Source: Edaphobacillus lindanitolerans (GTDB lineage: Bacteria; Bacillota; Bacilli; Bacillales_A; Planococcaceae). Taken from it: DNA of 64,000 nucleotides. Below are positions 34,294 through 43,180 of the stretch, piece by piece (positions within the stretch are counted from its first letter, which is position 1; the number at the start of each line of letters is the position of its first letter). Made by a program: the position numbers and the translations under genes. Location of the stretch: positions 372,001 through 436,000 of the forward strand of contig NZ_FTPL01000001.1 in NCBI RefSeq assembly GCF_900156305.1. The letters run 5' to 3'. The notes under the pieces were generated by a model. The model ran no database searches and was not told the DNA's origin. It worked only from the letters and a program-made list of their open reading frames with translations.

Positions 34294-35312
34294 GATTCGC
34301 CCCCCTCTCCCATGACCAGTTCCACGGAATGCGCCGTGCACGGGATGGTATCCCCCTGCTGGAATGAAAGTGGCGAAAGCAGCGCCCCGGTGGCGATGAG
34401 CAGAACCCGCCTGTACTCCCCGTCCATCAGCCGCTTGAATACATCGGAAAAATAAACGGCGGCCGAACAGCCCGCACCGCTGGCACCGGCGAAGAATGAA
34501 GGGTCGTCCCCGTAAAATTCTTCACCCGCATCCCGCCATTTCGACCTTTTCACCTCAATCCCTTCGTCCTTCGCCATGTTCCGGAACAGTGAGGAGCCCA
34601 CGCTGCCCAGATCGCCTGTGATGATGGCATCATAGTCATCCGGTGTGTTTCCGGTGCCGGACAGGTGGCGGTTGAGCGTGTCGAATGCGGCCGGTGCCAT
34701 CGCAGCCCCCATATTCAGCGGATCGGTGAGCCCGTAATCGACCGAGCGGCCGACCGTCGCATGCCGGATCTCCGGGTAGCCGGGTTCGTTGGGCGTCACC
34801 GCGGCAAAACCTGCCGCCGTCACCGTCCATTGGGCAGTCGGCCCTTTTTGGAAACCATATTCGATCGGATAGCGAAACTGCCGTTCGATTGCATTGTGCT
34901 GGCTCGACGAGCCGGCAAGCGTCAGGCGGGACGCCCCCGCCTCTGTCAGAAGGGCTGCGGCTATTAATGAAGAAACTGATGTGGCACATGCGGAAAACAG
35001 GCCGATGTACGGGAGATGCAAGTTGGCTGCCGCAAAATTCGAAGGCGTCATTTGGTTGACGAGATCACCGCAGAGCAGAAAGTCTGCATCCGCCGGCATC
35101 GCTTCCGCCTTTTCAAGAACGAGACCGCAGGCGTCCTCGATCATCCGGCTGTGCGCTTTTTCGTTCGTCTCTTCGCCGCAGAGTTCGGAATCATAAAACT
35201 GGTCGAACAGATGAGCGAACCGGCTTTTCTTTTTTTCGAGCGGACCCGCTGCGACCGCCGCGGAGCGGATCGAGGGCCGGCCGCTGAAGGAGAGGACACC
35301 CCGGGCTACCAT
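34290..35312 (-). CDS. spoVAD: Stage V sporulation protein AD
   Basis: This 340-residue soluble protein with a thiolase-like fold matches SpoVAD (338 residues), which binds dipicolinic acid on the outer face of the spore inner membrane. Recognisable parts are SFSGRPSIRSAAVAAGPLE, YIGLFSACATSVSSLIAAA and GASGAGCSAAVYFSDVFKRL. It overlaps spoVAC by 7 bases and spoVAE by 4, so the three genes are co-translated. Confidence 0.95.
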   Translation of the reverse strand: MVARGVLSFSGRPSIRSAAVAAGPLEKKKSRFAHLFDQFYDSELCGEETNEKAHSRMIEDACGLVLEKAEAMPADADFLLCGDLVNQMTPSNFAAANLHLPYIGLFSACATSVSSLIAAALLTEAGASRLTLAGSSSQHNAIERQFRYPIEYGFQKGPTAQWTVTAAGFAAVTPNEPGYPEIRHATVGRSVDYGLTDPLNMGAAMAPAAFDTLNRHLSGTGNTPDDYDAIITGDLGSVGSSLFRNMAKDEGIEVKRSKWRDAGEEFYGDDPSFFAGASGAGCSAAVYFSDVFKRLMDGEYRRVLLIATGALLSPLSFQQGDTIPCTAHSVELVMGEGGES

Positions 35313-35761
35313 CCGACCACCCCGAACTTCACGAGGATCGTTTTGATGAGCGCAACCACAAATGCAGCGAACACGCCGAAAACGATGACGGATCCTGCCA
35401 GCTTGAACATATTCCCTCCGACCCCGAGCACATATCCTTCGGTCCGGTGCTCGATCGCCGAAGAAATCATTGCATTGCCGAACCCGGTCACCGGCACCGC
35501 GGATCCCGCCCCGCCGAACTGCGCAATCTTCTTATACTTACCGAAGCCGGTCAGCAGCATCACGATGAAGATAAGCGTGGCCACCGTCGGGTTGCCCGCC
35601 GTCTTCTCGGTGAAGTCGAAGAAATACATATAGAAATACATGATTCCCTGCCCGATCGCGCAGATCAGGCCGCCTGTCAGGAAGGCCCGGATCAGGTTCC
35701 CGGCCAGCGGCACTTTCGGGCTCATTTTCTGTTCCAGCTGAGAATATGTTTTTTGGTCCAT
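35306..35761 (-). CDS. spoVAC: Stage V sporulation protein AC
   Basis: This 151-residue integral membrane protein with about four helices matches SpoVAC, a mechanosensitive channel component for Ca-dipicolinate release. QGIMYFYMYFFDFTEKTAGN and GFGNAMISSAIEHRTEGYVL are typical. Its ATG overlaps the last base of the upstream lipoprotein gene. spoVAA and spoVAB are absent, as in secondary spoVA-type operons. Confidence 0.93.
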   Translation of the reverse strand: MDQKTYSQLEQKMSPKVPLAGNLIRAFLTGGLICAIGQGIMYFYMYFFDFTEKTAGNPTVATLIFIVMLLTGFGKYKKIAQFGGAGSAVPVTGFGNAMISSAIEHRTEGYVLGVGGNMFKLAGSVIVFGVFAAFVVALIKTILVKFGVVGW

Positions 35762-36165
35762 CAGGTCTCTTCCTTCGAAAGGGATTTGATTGTTTCCACC
35801 TGGTCGTGCAGCTTCTTCTTGTCATCCCTCAGTTTTTCTAGTTTTTCGGTTTCCCAGTAGATTTTCTGATCTCCCGACAATGTGACGGTCCGCTCGGGAA
35901 ACTCCTCTTCCATCTTCTTTTTGAGTTTCTCCTCGATCTTCGCTTTCTTGAACCGGCTCAGCGGCTTGACGTCCACCCCGACGAGCAGGTCCTCCTTGAC
36001 GAATACAGCGACTGCGGAGGAGATGCGCTCTTCCCCGTCCAGCACCCGTTCGGCCCGCTGCTCGTCGTCTGCATCCGGCTCGCCGGTCACACGGATCTCC
36101 GCCTTCCCTTGGCCGCAGCCCGACAGGATCAGCACGATTCCGGCGGCTCCCAGCATTTTTTTCAA
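35761..36165 (-). CDS. YhcN/YlaJ-type sporulation lipoprotein
   Basis: This 134-residue lipoprotein has start TTG 36165 behind CGGAGGT, signal LKKMLGAAGIVLILSGCG with lipobox Cys at about residue 17, then a domain with ERISSAVAVFVKEDLLVGVD, which is the YhcN/YlaJ pattern, and a C-terminal coiled-coil-like Lys/Glu tail. Such lipoproteins are found in spores and often precede spoVAC in secondary spoVA operons. The frame stays open 66 codons further upstream, which I treat as non-coding. Confidence 0.8.
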   Translation of the reverse strand: MKKMLGAAGIVLILSGCGQGKAEIRVTGEPDADDEQRAERVLDGEERISSAVAVFVKEDLLVGVDVKPLSRFKKAKIEEKLKKKMEEEFPERTVTLSGDQKIYWETEKLEKLRDDKKKLHDQVETIKSLSKEET

Positions 36166-36426
36166 GACGCCACCTCCGTTTTTCGTCCAGCTGTGCGGGC
36201 CGGGCTCAAGGCCTTGCTGCTCCCCGGGGCTGGCCCGGTTCCGCAGCCGGACTTGTGCCTGCTGTCCATGGCCGGCCCGCTCGCTTTTATCCAGTATGTC
36301 CGACGGCCTGATCAGGTATGCAATCAATTCGGCCATCCCTCCTTGCAACTGATGCGTTTTCATTCAAATTTCTTTGCCTCAACCGGTGAATACCGGACGT
36401 CCGCCCGGCCGCCCGCTCCGGCACCG
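36166..36426. other. Intergenic region between the YhcN-type gene and cotZ
   Basis: About 260 bases. On the minus strand it is open in frame with the lipoprotein and contains AAGGAGGG near 36335-36342 followed by possible starts, but a fused product would bury the lipobox. It presumably carries the forespore (sigma-G) promoter of the spoVA operon, which I could not place. Confidence 0.4.
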
Positions 36427-36435
36427 CATAAAGTA
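36427..36435 (+). promoter_or_regulatory. Possible sigma-K -10 of the CotY/CotZ gene
   Basis: CATAAAGTA matches CATANNNTA, 32 bases before the start codon. The expected late mother-cell expression of crust proteins fits. The -35 is weak. Confidence 0.4.
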
Positions 36436-36466
36436 GGTAGAGTTAGAGGGGAGGAGGTGTTTAACT

Positions 36467-36937
36467 ATGGGTTGCTGTGGACGAAAAGAATTCGTCTCCG
36501 GATCTTCTTCCTTTGAGAACTGCCTTTGCGAAGTCATCCGGGTCATCAAGGACATCCAGGATGCCGGCGCGGAAGAGTGCGCAACCTGCGCAACAAGCTG
36601 TTTCCTCGAGCCGCTCGGAAGCCTTGTGAATCCGGCTCGCCGCACGCCGATCGACACGCGTGTCATCGTCCTCCTCACGAAAGAAGGCTGTCCTTTCAAA
36701 GTGCAGGACCTGACGTGCTCGGCTGACAAGCATGAAGAAGAGTTCAAATTCTTCCGGATCGAAGAAATCCTGAACGGAAGCTGCTGCGTGACGCTTCGCG
36801 CACTCAGAAAGCTGCATACAACAAGCCCGACGACGCATTGTTGCTTTGAGGCGACTGACGTCTGTGTAACGGTCGACATCAGCTGCTTCTGCGCTGTACA
36901 GTGTGTGGCTGACTGCTTCCTCGATCTGTGTGACTGA
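36467..36937 (+). CDS. cotZ: Spore coat/crust protein of the CotY/CotZ family
   Basis: This 156-residue protein has 19 Cys residues, including paired CC at positions 3-4 and later. The family core is CLCEVIRVIKDIQDAG (about 19-34) and TRVIVLLTKEGCPFKVQDLT. CotY and CotZ form disulfide-linked lattices in the spore crust of B. subtilis. GAGGAGG lies 10 bases before the ATG. Only one paralogue is present here, so cotY versus cotZ cannot be decided. Confidence 0.88.
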   Translation: MGCCGRKEFVSGSSSFENCLCEVIRVIKDIQDAGAEECATCATSCFLEPLGSLVNPARRTPIDTRVIVLLTKEGCPFKVQDLTCSADKHEEEFKFFRIEEILNGSCCVTLRALRKLHTTSPTTHCCFEATDVCVTVDISCFCAVQCVADCFLDLCD

Positions 36938-36958
36938 CCGCTGACGTTGCGGTGTCCT

Positions 36959-36984
36959 CGCCCGGCCAAGCCGGGCGTTTTTTA
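36959..36984 (+). terminator. Terminator of the CotY/CotZ gene
   Basis: CGCCCGGC, loop CAA, GCCGGGCG, then TTTTTTATT on the plus strand. Confidence 0.9.
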
Positions 36985-37022
36985 TTATGATTCCTCTGAT
37001 GCATCCGCACATACAAAAAAGC

Positions 37023-37052
37023 GGGCCGCACTCCTTTGCGGGAGTGCGGCCC
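37023..37052 (-). terminator. Terminator of the CotO-like gene
   Basis: GGGCCGCACTCC, a 6-base loop and GGAGTGCGGCCC form a perfect 12-bp stem. On the minus strand it is followed by GCTTTTTTG. Confidence 0.9.
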
Positions 37053-37112
37053 TGCCTTATCTCGACAATCCGATCTTTCTTCTTCACGGTTTTTGCGCAT
37101 CAGCCCATCTGT

Positions 37113-37499
37113 TTAACTTCTCGGAAACGGCTTCCCTTTCCACCAGATGGCTTCAAGCGCATGGACCGGAATCTCCCTCGAATCGCCCGCTTCGACGGCA
37201 TTCCGGATATGGACCATCCCGTCTTCCAGACGCTCGATGTCTCCCGTGACTGCACCGCCGTCCTTCAGGCGGAACTGGATCGGGCGGTAGGCCTGGCGCT
37301 GGAACGGCCGGGAAAGGAACCGCAGCTGTGCCAGGACTTTCTCTGCCTCCTCCGTTTTTCCCGGAAGTGTATAGACGGATGTGCTTTCGTCCAGTTTTTC
37401 TTCCTCGGCAAGCCACTCCTTTGAGTAAACCGGCTCTGAAATGAAATGGACCGGCGGAGAGTCGACAAACAAAAGCGGTCCTGTGTCCCGAATTTCCAT
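37113..37499 (-). CDS. CotO-like spore coat protein (tentative)
   Basis: This 128-residue protein has a variable N-terminal half and a conserved-looking C-terminal half from about residue 60: LRFLSRPFQRQAYRPIQFRL followed by an Sm-like beta stretch (GGAVTGDIERLEDGMVHIRN). B. subtilis CotO has a comparable C-terminal region and lies beside cotZ, and here the gene is convergent with the CotY/CotZ gene. CotO helps encase spores in the outer coat. It is shorter than CotO of B. subtilis, so the call stays tentative. The second ATG (37499) has AAGGA at better spacing than the first (37508). Confidence 0.6.
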   Translation of the reverse strand: MEIRDTGPLLFVDSPPVHFISEPVYSKEWLAEEEKLDESTSVYTLPGKTEEAEKVLAQLRFLSRPFQRQAYRPIQFRLKDGGAVTGDIERLEDGMVHIRNAVEAGDSREIPVHALEAIWWKGKPFPRS

Positions 37500-37557
37500 T
37501 GCCCACATCCTTTTTCCCCATCTTATGCAGGCGGATGCGCAGCGGACACCAGCATTT

Positions 37558-38931
37558 CTACAACTGAGAAATGAACAGGGTGGCGAGCCCGAGATAGATC
37601 AGGATGCTGATGATGTCGTTGAGTGTCGTGATGAACGGTCCGGAAGCGACGGCCGGGTCGATCTTGATCCGGTGCATGAGCAGCGGGATGAACGATCCTG
37701 CCACCGTCGCCACGAAGATGGAGCCGAGTATCGCGGCCCCGACAAGAAGTCCGAGCACCGCTTCGTGTTTCCAGAGGAATACGAGCAAAAAGACGAACAC
37801 GCCGCAGACGCTGCCGGTGATCAGGCCGGTCCCGGCTTCGCGGAACAGCAGCTTCATTTTGCTTTCTTCCTCGATGTCTCCCGTGGCGATCCCGCGGACG
37901 GCGACTGCCAGTGACTGGGTTCCGCTGTTTCCCGCCATCCCCGCAATGAGCGGGATGAAAACGGCGAGAAGGGCCACCTGGTCGAGCGTCTTTTCAAAAT
38001 GGCCCATCAGATTGGCGGTCACCATCCCGAGGAATGTAAGGAGAATGAGCCATGGCAACCGCTTCTTGGCTGCGTTCAGCGGACTGCGGTCGGGTGTATC
38101 CATGTCGGAAACACCGGCAAGCTTCGAGTAGTCATCGGAGGCTTCTTCTTCAAGGACATCCATGATGTCATCCACCGTGATGATCCCGAGTAGATGCTGC
38201 TGGAAGTCGACGACCGGGATGGCGAGGAAGTCATAGTCCTTCATCGTCCGGGCGACTTCTTCCTGGTCGGCGCTGACCAGGACGCTCACGACCCGCTCAT
38301 TCATGATGTCCCCGATAATCGAGTTTTCATCGGCGATGATGATGTCGCGAAGCGAGACGACTCCGGCGAGGCGGTTTTCGTCATCCGCCACGAATATGTA
38401 GTAGATGGTCTCCGCCTCAGGAGCGGCATTCCTCAGGATCGCCATTGCCGATCGGACCGTCGAGTTTTTGGGGATTGTGACGTATTCCGTCGTCATGATG
38501 GAGCCGGCTGTATATTCTTCATAATGGAGCAGGTCCTTGATTTCCCGGGCATCCTCATCTTCCATGAGGGTCAGGTAGGTGAGCGCCTTGGACTTATCAA
38601 TCTCATTGAGGACGTCGACCGCGTTGTCGGCATACATCTGGGCGAGCATGTCGGCCGCGTACCTGGTGTCCATTTCCTCAAGGAATCCGCCGAATTCTTC
38701 ATCCGGGATTTCCGAGACCTCGAAAATCTCGGCGAGTTCCGCCGGTGACAGGTACTCATACATTCGCCTGCGAAGCCCGGGGCCGGCCTTCTCGTAATAC
38801 TTGGCCTGGTCATAAGGGTGCCCGGCAAGGAATTCCTCCCTGAACAACTCGGGCTGCTCCTCTTCCAAAAGACGGGTTACCAGTTCTTCATCGATATGTT
38901 GTTCTTCTTGTTCATTGAGTAGTTCCGGCAT
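37558..38931 (-). CDS. mgtE: Magnesium transporter MgtE
   Basis: This 457-residue protein has the MgtE N domain (about residues 20-130), two CBS domains (about 138-265) containing [20 protein letters not shown], a plug helix and five transmembrane helices, with the pore segment [20 protein letters not shown]. Cytosolic domains close the channel when Mg2+ is plentiful. AGGAGGGGACC precedes the ATG. No M-box riboswitch is visible in the 113-base upstream gap, so regulation is probably post-translational. Confidence 0.93.
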   Translation of the reverse strand: MPELLNEQEEQHIDEELVTRLLEEEQPELFREEFLAGHPYDQAKYYEKAGPGLRRRMYEYLSPAELAEIFEVSEIPDEEFGGFLEEMDTRYAADMLAQMYADNAVDVLNEIDKSKALTYLTLMEDEDAREIKDLLHYEEYTAGSIMTTEYVTIPKNSTVRSAMAILRNAAPEAETIYYIFVADDENRLAGVVSLRDIIIADENSIIGDIMNERVVSVLVSADQEEVARTMKDYDFLAIPVVDFQQHLLGIITVDDIMDVLEEEASDDYSKLAGVSDMDTPDRSPLNAAKKRLPWLILLTFLGMVTANLMGHFEKTLDQVALLAVFIPLIAGMAGNSGTQSLAVAVRGIATGDIEEESKMKLLFREAGTGLITGSVCGVFVFLLVFLWKHEAVLGLLVGAAILGSIFVATVAGSFIPLLMHRIKIDPAVASGPFITTLNDIISILIYLGLATLFISQL

Positions 38932-39044
38932 GCCGGTCCCCTCCTTCCGTTATGACCCGCCGCATCGGGGCGGCGGAGAGAATGATGAACGGGCCGCTCA
39001 CGGGGTACACTGATAACAGACCTACCGGGAATGGAGTGAGCGAT

Positions 39045-39788
39045 ATGAAATTAGATATATTTGGTGATATCCATGGATGTTTTGATGAATTTATGGAATT
39101 GTTCAAGAAGCTCGGCTACCGGATGGAGAATGGCCGCCCCGTCCACCCCGATGGCAGGAAGCCTGCATTCGTCGGAGATGCGACGGACCGCGGCCCGAAG
39201 TCGGTGGACATGCTGAAATTCCTGTTCGCCCTTGACGATGCGGGCGATCTCATCTATTCCCCGGGAAATCACTGCAACAAACTGTATCGGTACATGCTCG
39301 GCAATCATGTCCAGCTCAAACACGGTCTTGAGACAACGGTCGCTGAACTGGATGCACTTCCGGCAAAGGAACGTGAACACATCCGGCGGAGGTACATCAA
39401 GTTTTACGAATCGCTGCCGCTGTACCGGCAGCTCGACGGCGGGAAACTCATCATCGCGCATGCCGGCATCCCGGAGGAACTGATCGGCCGCACGGGCGGC
39501 AGCAGGCTCAGGACGTTCGTCCTTTATGGTGACATTACCGGAGAGACACTTCCGGACGGACGTCCGGTCCGGCGTGACTGGGCGAAGCATTATAAGGGAA
39601 ATGCATTCGTCGTCTACGGGCACACCCCGGTCAGGGAATGCCGGTTCATCCGCAACACGGTGAACATCGATACCGGATGCGTGTTCGGGGGCAAACTGAG
39701 CGTCCTGCGCTATCCGGAGAAGACAGTGGAAAGCGTCGCTTCCCGGCAGCCGGACCAGCCGGGGAAGTTCAGTCATTTCCCCGGCTGA
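39045..39788 (+). CDS. prpE: Bis(5'-nucleosyl)-tetraphosphatase / phosphatase PrpE
   Basis: This 247-residue PPP-family metallophosphatase has GDIHG (residues 7-11), GDATDRGP (about 47-54, GDxxDRG), GNHCNK (GNH motif), HAG and GHTPV. B. subtilis PrpE hydrolyses Ap4A and influences spore germination. The 3' end overlaps the convergent yjbO gene by 20 bases. Order prpE-yjbO-nadK-relQ is conserved with B. subtilis. Confidence 0.9.
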   Translation: MKLDIFGDIHGCFDEFMELFKKLGYRMENGRPVHPDGRKPAFVGDATDRGPKSVDMLKFLFALDDAGDLIYSPGNHCNKLYRYMLGNHVQLKHGLETTVAELDALPAKEREHIRRRYIKFYESLPLYRQLDGGKLIIAHAGIPEELIGRTGGSRLRTFVLYGDITGETLPDGRPVRRDWAKHYKGNAFVVYGHTPVRECRFIRNTVNIDTGCVFGGKLSVLRYPEKTVESVASRQPDQPGKFSHFPG

Positions 39789-40686
39789 GCCCGCTTATCC
39801 GCATATCTTCCGGCAGTTCACTGAGAAACCGGACCGGCTTCCCGGTCAATGGATGGTCGAATGCGAGCTCTCTGCAGTGGAGCGCCTGCCTGCCGAGGAT
39901 TGACAGGTCGCCGCCGTACAGGCTGTCCCCTTCAAGGGGATGCCCGATGGACGCAAGATGCACGCGGATCTGATGGGTCCTCCCCGTGTGCAGGATGACC
40001 GACAGCTCATTGAGCGGCCGGCCTGCCGGCATCCCGGTCCGGACCACCCGCACTTCGGTCAGCGCAGGCTGCCCGTCAGGCCGGACTTCCCTTTCGATGA
40101 TGCTGCCCTTCTTGCGGCCGATCGGGTCATCGATTGTGAAATGGCCGCTTTCAAACCGGCCGGGCACGATGGCCGCATACCGTTTGAACATGCCGCCCGC
40201 CTTCAGTTTCTCGGACATGAGATGATGGATGTGGCGGTTTTTGGCGATGCAGACAAGACCCGATGTTTCCCTGTCCAGCCTCGTGACGACGTGTACGGTC
40301 GCGGGAAGCCCCTCGCTCCGGAATTTTCCGGCGACGAAGTTGGCAAGCGTGCCGGATGATGCATCCCGTGACGGTATGGTCGCCTGTCCTGCCGGCTTGT
40401 CGAGGATGAGCAGCGCTTCGTCTTCGTAAATGATGGCCAGCGGCCCGACTTCGGGCAACAGTCCCTCTGCCGGCTGTTCGGGCGGGAAGACGACCGTCAC
40501 TTCGTCTCCTGCCGCGAGACGGTGCCGGACATTCTTTTCCAGCCCGTTCACATACAGGTTGCCCCCGCGGTATTTCACAGCGGTGAGCGTTCGTCTTGAT
40601 ATGCCGCATCCGGACAAAAAGCGCCCCAGTTCACCGCTTTCTTCCCCGGCGATGAACGTGAGGCGGAACCTGCGGTCAGCGGACAT
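39769..40686 (-). CDS. yjbO: RluA/RluD-family pseudouridine synthase (YjbO-like)
   Basis: This 305-residue RNA pseudouridine synthase has an N-terminal S4-like domain (about residues 20-75) and the catalytic Asp in [17 protein letters not shown] (about 125-140), with [20 protein letters not shown]. subtilis YjbO occupies the same position. The target uridine is not known. The ATG at 40686 overlaps the nadK stop by 11 bases and gives a family-like N-terminus. ATG 40719, with GGAG 8 bases upstream, is an alternative. Confidence 0.88.
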   Translation of the reverse strand: MSADRRFRLTFIAGEESGELGRFLSGCGISRRTLTAVKYRGGNLYVNGLEKNVRHRLAAGDEVTVVFPPEQPAEGLLPEVGPLAIIYEDEALLILDKPAGQATIPSRDASSGTLANFVAGKFRSEGLPATVHVVTRLDRETSGLVCIAKNRHIHHLMSEKLKAGGMFKRYAAIVPGRFESGHFTIDDPIGRKKGSIIEREVRPDGQPALTEVRVVRTGMPAGRPLNELSVILHTGRTHQIRVHLASIGHPLEGDSLYGGDLSILGRQALHCRELAFDHPLTGKPVRFLSELPEDMRISGLSRGND

Positions 40687-41491
40687 CCTGTCCGATATCC
40701 GAATCGATGAATGAATCATGGACCCTTCTCCAGAAGGGGAATGGCCGGAACCGGGCAAAGCGGACTTTTTCGCCGGCAACACGGTAGCTGATCGTCTTGA
40801 CATCCTTATGGAGAAGATGGAGATGGTCGATCGTCACCATGAAGTCCGGGCCCTTCACAGGTTTCAGCACACACGAATGATGCGCCGGCAAGACGAGCGG
40901 GGAGCCGACGGTCCGGAACACCCGGTTGTTGATCGACGCCATCTCCGTCAGCTGCATCGCCTGCAGCGACGGGTGGATGATCGCCCCGCCGAGCGCCTTG
41001 TTGTATGCCGTGCTCCCGGATGGCGTCGAGACGCAAAGGCCGTCCCCCCGGAAACGTTCGAACGGCATGCCGTTAAGCTCCACGTCCATGACAAGCGTGA
41101 CATCCGGAGATTTGACGGTCGATTCATTCATTGCGAGATAAACGGCGTCATTCATCCCGCTCCGGTAGCTGATCGTCACTTCGAGAAGCGGATACTCGAT
41201 CACATCGTATTCTCCCTTGGCGATCGAGATGACGAGCTTCTCGAGTTCCGGCGGCTGCCAGTCGGCATAGAAACCGAGATGCCCCGTATGGACGCCGAGG
41301 AAGGCCGTTTCCGACAGACGGTCCCGGTAGCGGTGGAACGCATGGAGGAGCGTCCCGTCACCGCCGATTGTCAGCACGATGTCCGGTTCGGCCTCGTTGA
41401 AGACCATGCCGAAGCCCGTCAGATAACCCTTGGCCTGCTCGGCAAGAGTATTGGACAGGTCATCCCCTCTCGACTGGATTGAAAACTTCAT
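40676..41491 (-). CDS. nadK: NAD kinase
   Basis: This 271-residue ATP-NAD kinase has [13 protein letters not shown] (GGDGT motif, about residues 40-52), AMNESTV (NE/D motif) and [20 protein letters not shown] (glycine-rich second motif). It makes NADP+ and is essential in Bacilli. ATG 41491 follows GGAGGAAGGGGG. The start lies 32 bases inside the end of relQ, so expression is coupled. Confidence 0.95.
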   Translation of the reverse strand: MKFSIQSRGDDLSNTLAEQAKGYLTGFGMVFNEAEPDIVLTIGGDGTLLHAFHRYRDRLSETAFLGVHTGHLGFYADWQPPELEKLVISIAKGEYDVIEYPLLEVTISYRSGMNDAVYLAMNESTVKSPDVTLVMDVELNGMPFERFRGDGLCVSTPSGSTAYNKALGGAIIHPSLQAMQLTEMASINNRVFRTVGSPLVLPAHHSCVLKPVKGPDFMVTIDHLHLLHKDVKTISYRVAGEKVRFARFRPFPFWRRVHDSFIDSDIGQDVR

Positions 41492-42161
41492 CGTTCCCGC
41501 CCCCTTCCTCCGGTTTCCGGACATCATCACGCTGTTCGCCCCGGTATTCGCTGAAAAATCTTTGCGCTTCCTGGATCTCGTCGCGGATCTGAGACATTTC
41601 CTCGTCAAGTGAGAATGCCGCCTCTGCCGCACTCTGCAGGCGTTTCTTTATCTCTTCCGGGAAATCGCCTTTGTATTTGTAGTTGAGGGAATGCTCGATC
41701 GATGCCCAGAAATTCATAGCGAGCGTGCGGATCTGGATCTCGGCAAAGATGGCCCGCTCACCGTGGATCGTCTGGACAGGATATTCGATGATCATATGAT
41801 AGGACCGGTAGCCGCTCGGCTTCACCTTGGATATATAATCCCGCTCTTCGACCACGCGCATGTCTTTCCTTTGCCGGATGCTTTCCACGACCGTTCCGAT
41901 GTCGTCCACGAACTGGCACATGATCCGGAGTCCCGCAATGTCCGGGAGTTCATTCGCCAGTTCCTCTCCCGGCTCGAACGGAACGCCTTTTTCGAGCGAT
42001 TTGTCGTAGATGCTCGCAAGCGGTTTGACCCGGCCCGTGACGAATTCGATCGGCGCATGCTCGATCTCCGTCGCGAACTGGGCCCGCATCCCTTTCAGCT
42101 TGATTTTCAGCTCATCGACCGCCTGTTTATACGGTTCCAGGAATCGTTCCCATTGTCCCAT
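41460..42161 (-). CDS. relQ: Small alarmone synthetase RelQ (YjbM/SasB)
   Basis: This 233-residue single-domain (p)ppGpp synthetase has [31 protein letters not shown] (ATP/GTP site), [20 protein letters not shown] (G-loop region) and [20 protein letters not shown]. No hydrolase (HD) domain is present. RelQ-type enzymes form tetramers allosterically activated by pppGpp. It lies upstream of nadK and yjbO, as in B. subtilis. The C-terminal tail beyond about residue 205 is longer and charged. Confidence 0.93.
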   Translation of the reverse strand: MGQWERFLEPYKQAVDELKIKLKGMRAQFATEIEHAPIEFVTGRVKPLASIYDKSLEKGVPFEPGEELANELPDIAGLRIMCQFVDDIGTVVESIRQRKDMRVVEERDYISKVKPSGYRSYHMIIEYPVQTIHGERAIFAEIQIRTLAMNFWASIEHSLNYKYKGDFPEEIKKRLQSAAEAAFSLDEEMSQIRDEIQEAQRFFSEYRGEQRDDVRKPEEGGGNDEVFNPVERG

Positions 42162-42190
42162 TGTTTACTCCCCCGATCGGTCCGGACCCG

Positions 42191-42574
42191 TCAGGCCCCG
42201 AGGATTTCGTGAAACGCGGCTTCCACCGCGGCGGAGAACCCGTCTCCGTAATTATCGTTTCCTTCGATGTTGAAGACGAGCATGTCCAGTTCGTCCGTAA
42301 AGCGGTCCAGACACATCCGGCTGCTGCCGTCCGTGAGATGCGGATCCGTCCCTCTTTGAAGCGACTTTGCCATCAGCGGCCATGTCTCTTCCGTGAAATG
42401 AATATGGAGGAACTGATCCCCGTCGTCGAGCAGATAGACGAATGACCCGGTATCGGTATCGGTGATCATCCGTCCTGCCGGCTTTGCATCCGGCAATGCC
42501 ACTCCTTTTTCGAGGAGGAATTCGATGCTCTCTCCGCTTTCAATTGCTTCGCGGATCATCAGGTTGCGATTCAC
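42191..42574 (-). CDS. yjbL: UPF0738 protein (YjbL-like)
   Basis: This 127-residue protein starts with GTG 42574 a few bases after AAGAGGG. It matches the UPF0738/YjbL family of Bacilli (about 122 residues), with GSFVYLLDDGDQFLHIHFTE and LDMLVFNIEGNDNYGDGF. Function is unknown. It lies 29 bases upstream of relQ on the same strand and is probably in the same operon. The CYTH protein gene yjbK, which sits nearby in B. subtilis, is absent. Confidence 0.8.
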   Translation of the reverse strand: MNRNLMIREAIESGESIEFLLEKGVALPDAKPAGRMITDTDTGSFVYLLDDGDQFLHIHFTEETWPLMAKSLQRGTDPHLTDGSSRMCLDRFTDELDMLVFNIEGNDNYGDGFSAAVEAAFHEILGA

Positions 42575-42778
42575 ATGCCCTCTTCCCTTCTTACATAAAT
42601 GCATAGTCGTTCTCAGTCTATCACAGAGCACGCCGTTTCGCAGTTCCCAATATGGGACGGAAGGCACCCGGAGAGGGTGAAAATCGATTTATTTGTGAAT
42701 CGGGGGGCCGGTTGATAGAATGATTTTAAAATCATAGCCAATTGAAGAGCCAACGGAAATTGCAAAGGAGCATGCATC

Positions 42779-43180
42779 ATGACCCGGAAACCCATTATTC
42801 CTTACGAAGAGATCGGCGCCGAGCTGCTGTCCGATCTTGTGGACCGCTTCTATGGAAAAGTCGCCCGGCATCCGATGCTTACGCCCATTTTCCCTGATGA
42901 CCTGACTGAAACCGCCAGGAAGCAAAAACAGTTTCTCACCCAATTCCTGGGCGGACCGAACCTATACACGCAGGAGCATGGCCATCCGATGCTCCGTGCC
43001 CGCCATATGCCGTTCCCGATCACCTATGACCGGGCACAGGCGTGGCTGGAATGCATGGCAGAGGCGATGGATGAAGTCGGACTCGACGGGAAGATCCGGG
43101 ACGACTTTTACAACCGCCTCATTTTGACCGCGAACCACATGGTCAATCGTCAAGACACGGATGAGGAGGGATCCAGTTGA
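42779..43180 (+). CDS. yjbI: Truncated haemoglobin YjbI
   Basis: This 133-residue group II truncated haemoglobin has FYGKVARHPMLTPIFPDDL (B/E helix region), FLGGPNLYTQEHGHPMLRAR and HMPFPITYDRAQAWLECMAE, with the proximal His most likely in RARHMPFPI and the distal Trp (G8) in AWLECM. It binds O2. In B. subtilis yjbI is co-transcribed with yjbH(spxH), as here, where the spxH TTG overlaps the yjbI stop. Confidence 0.9.
   Translation: MTRKPIIPYEEIGAELLSDLVDRFYGKVARHPMLTPIFPDDLTETARKQKQFLTQFLGGPNLYTQEHGHPMLRARHMPFPITYDRAQAWLECMAEAMDEVGLDGKIRDDFYNRLILTANHMVNRQDTDEEGSS

Noticed and set aside
38932-39044. Possible M-box Mg2+ riboswitch before mgtE
   Set aside because: The gap is only 113 bases, shared with the divergent prpE promoter, and lacks M-box sequence or a terminator.
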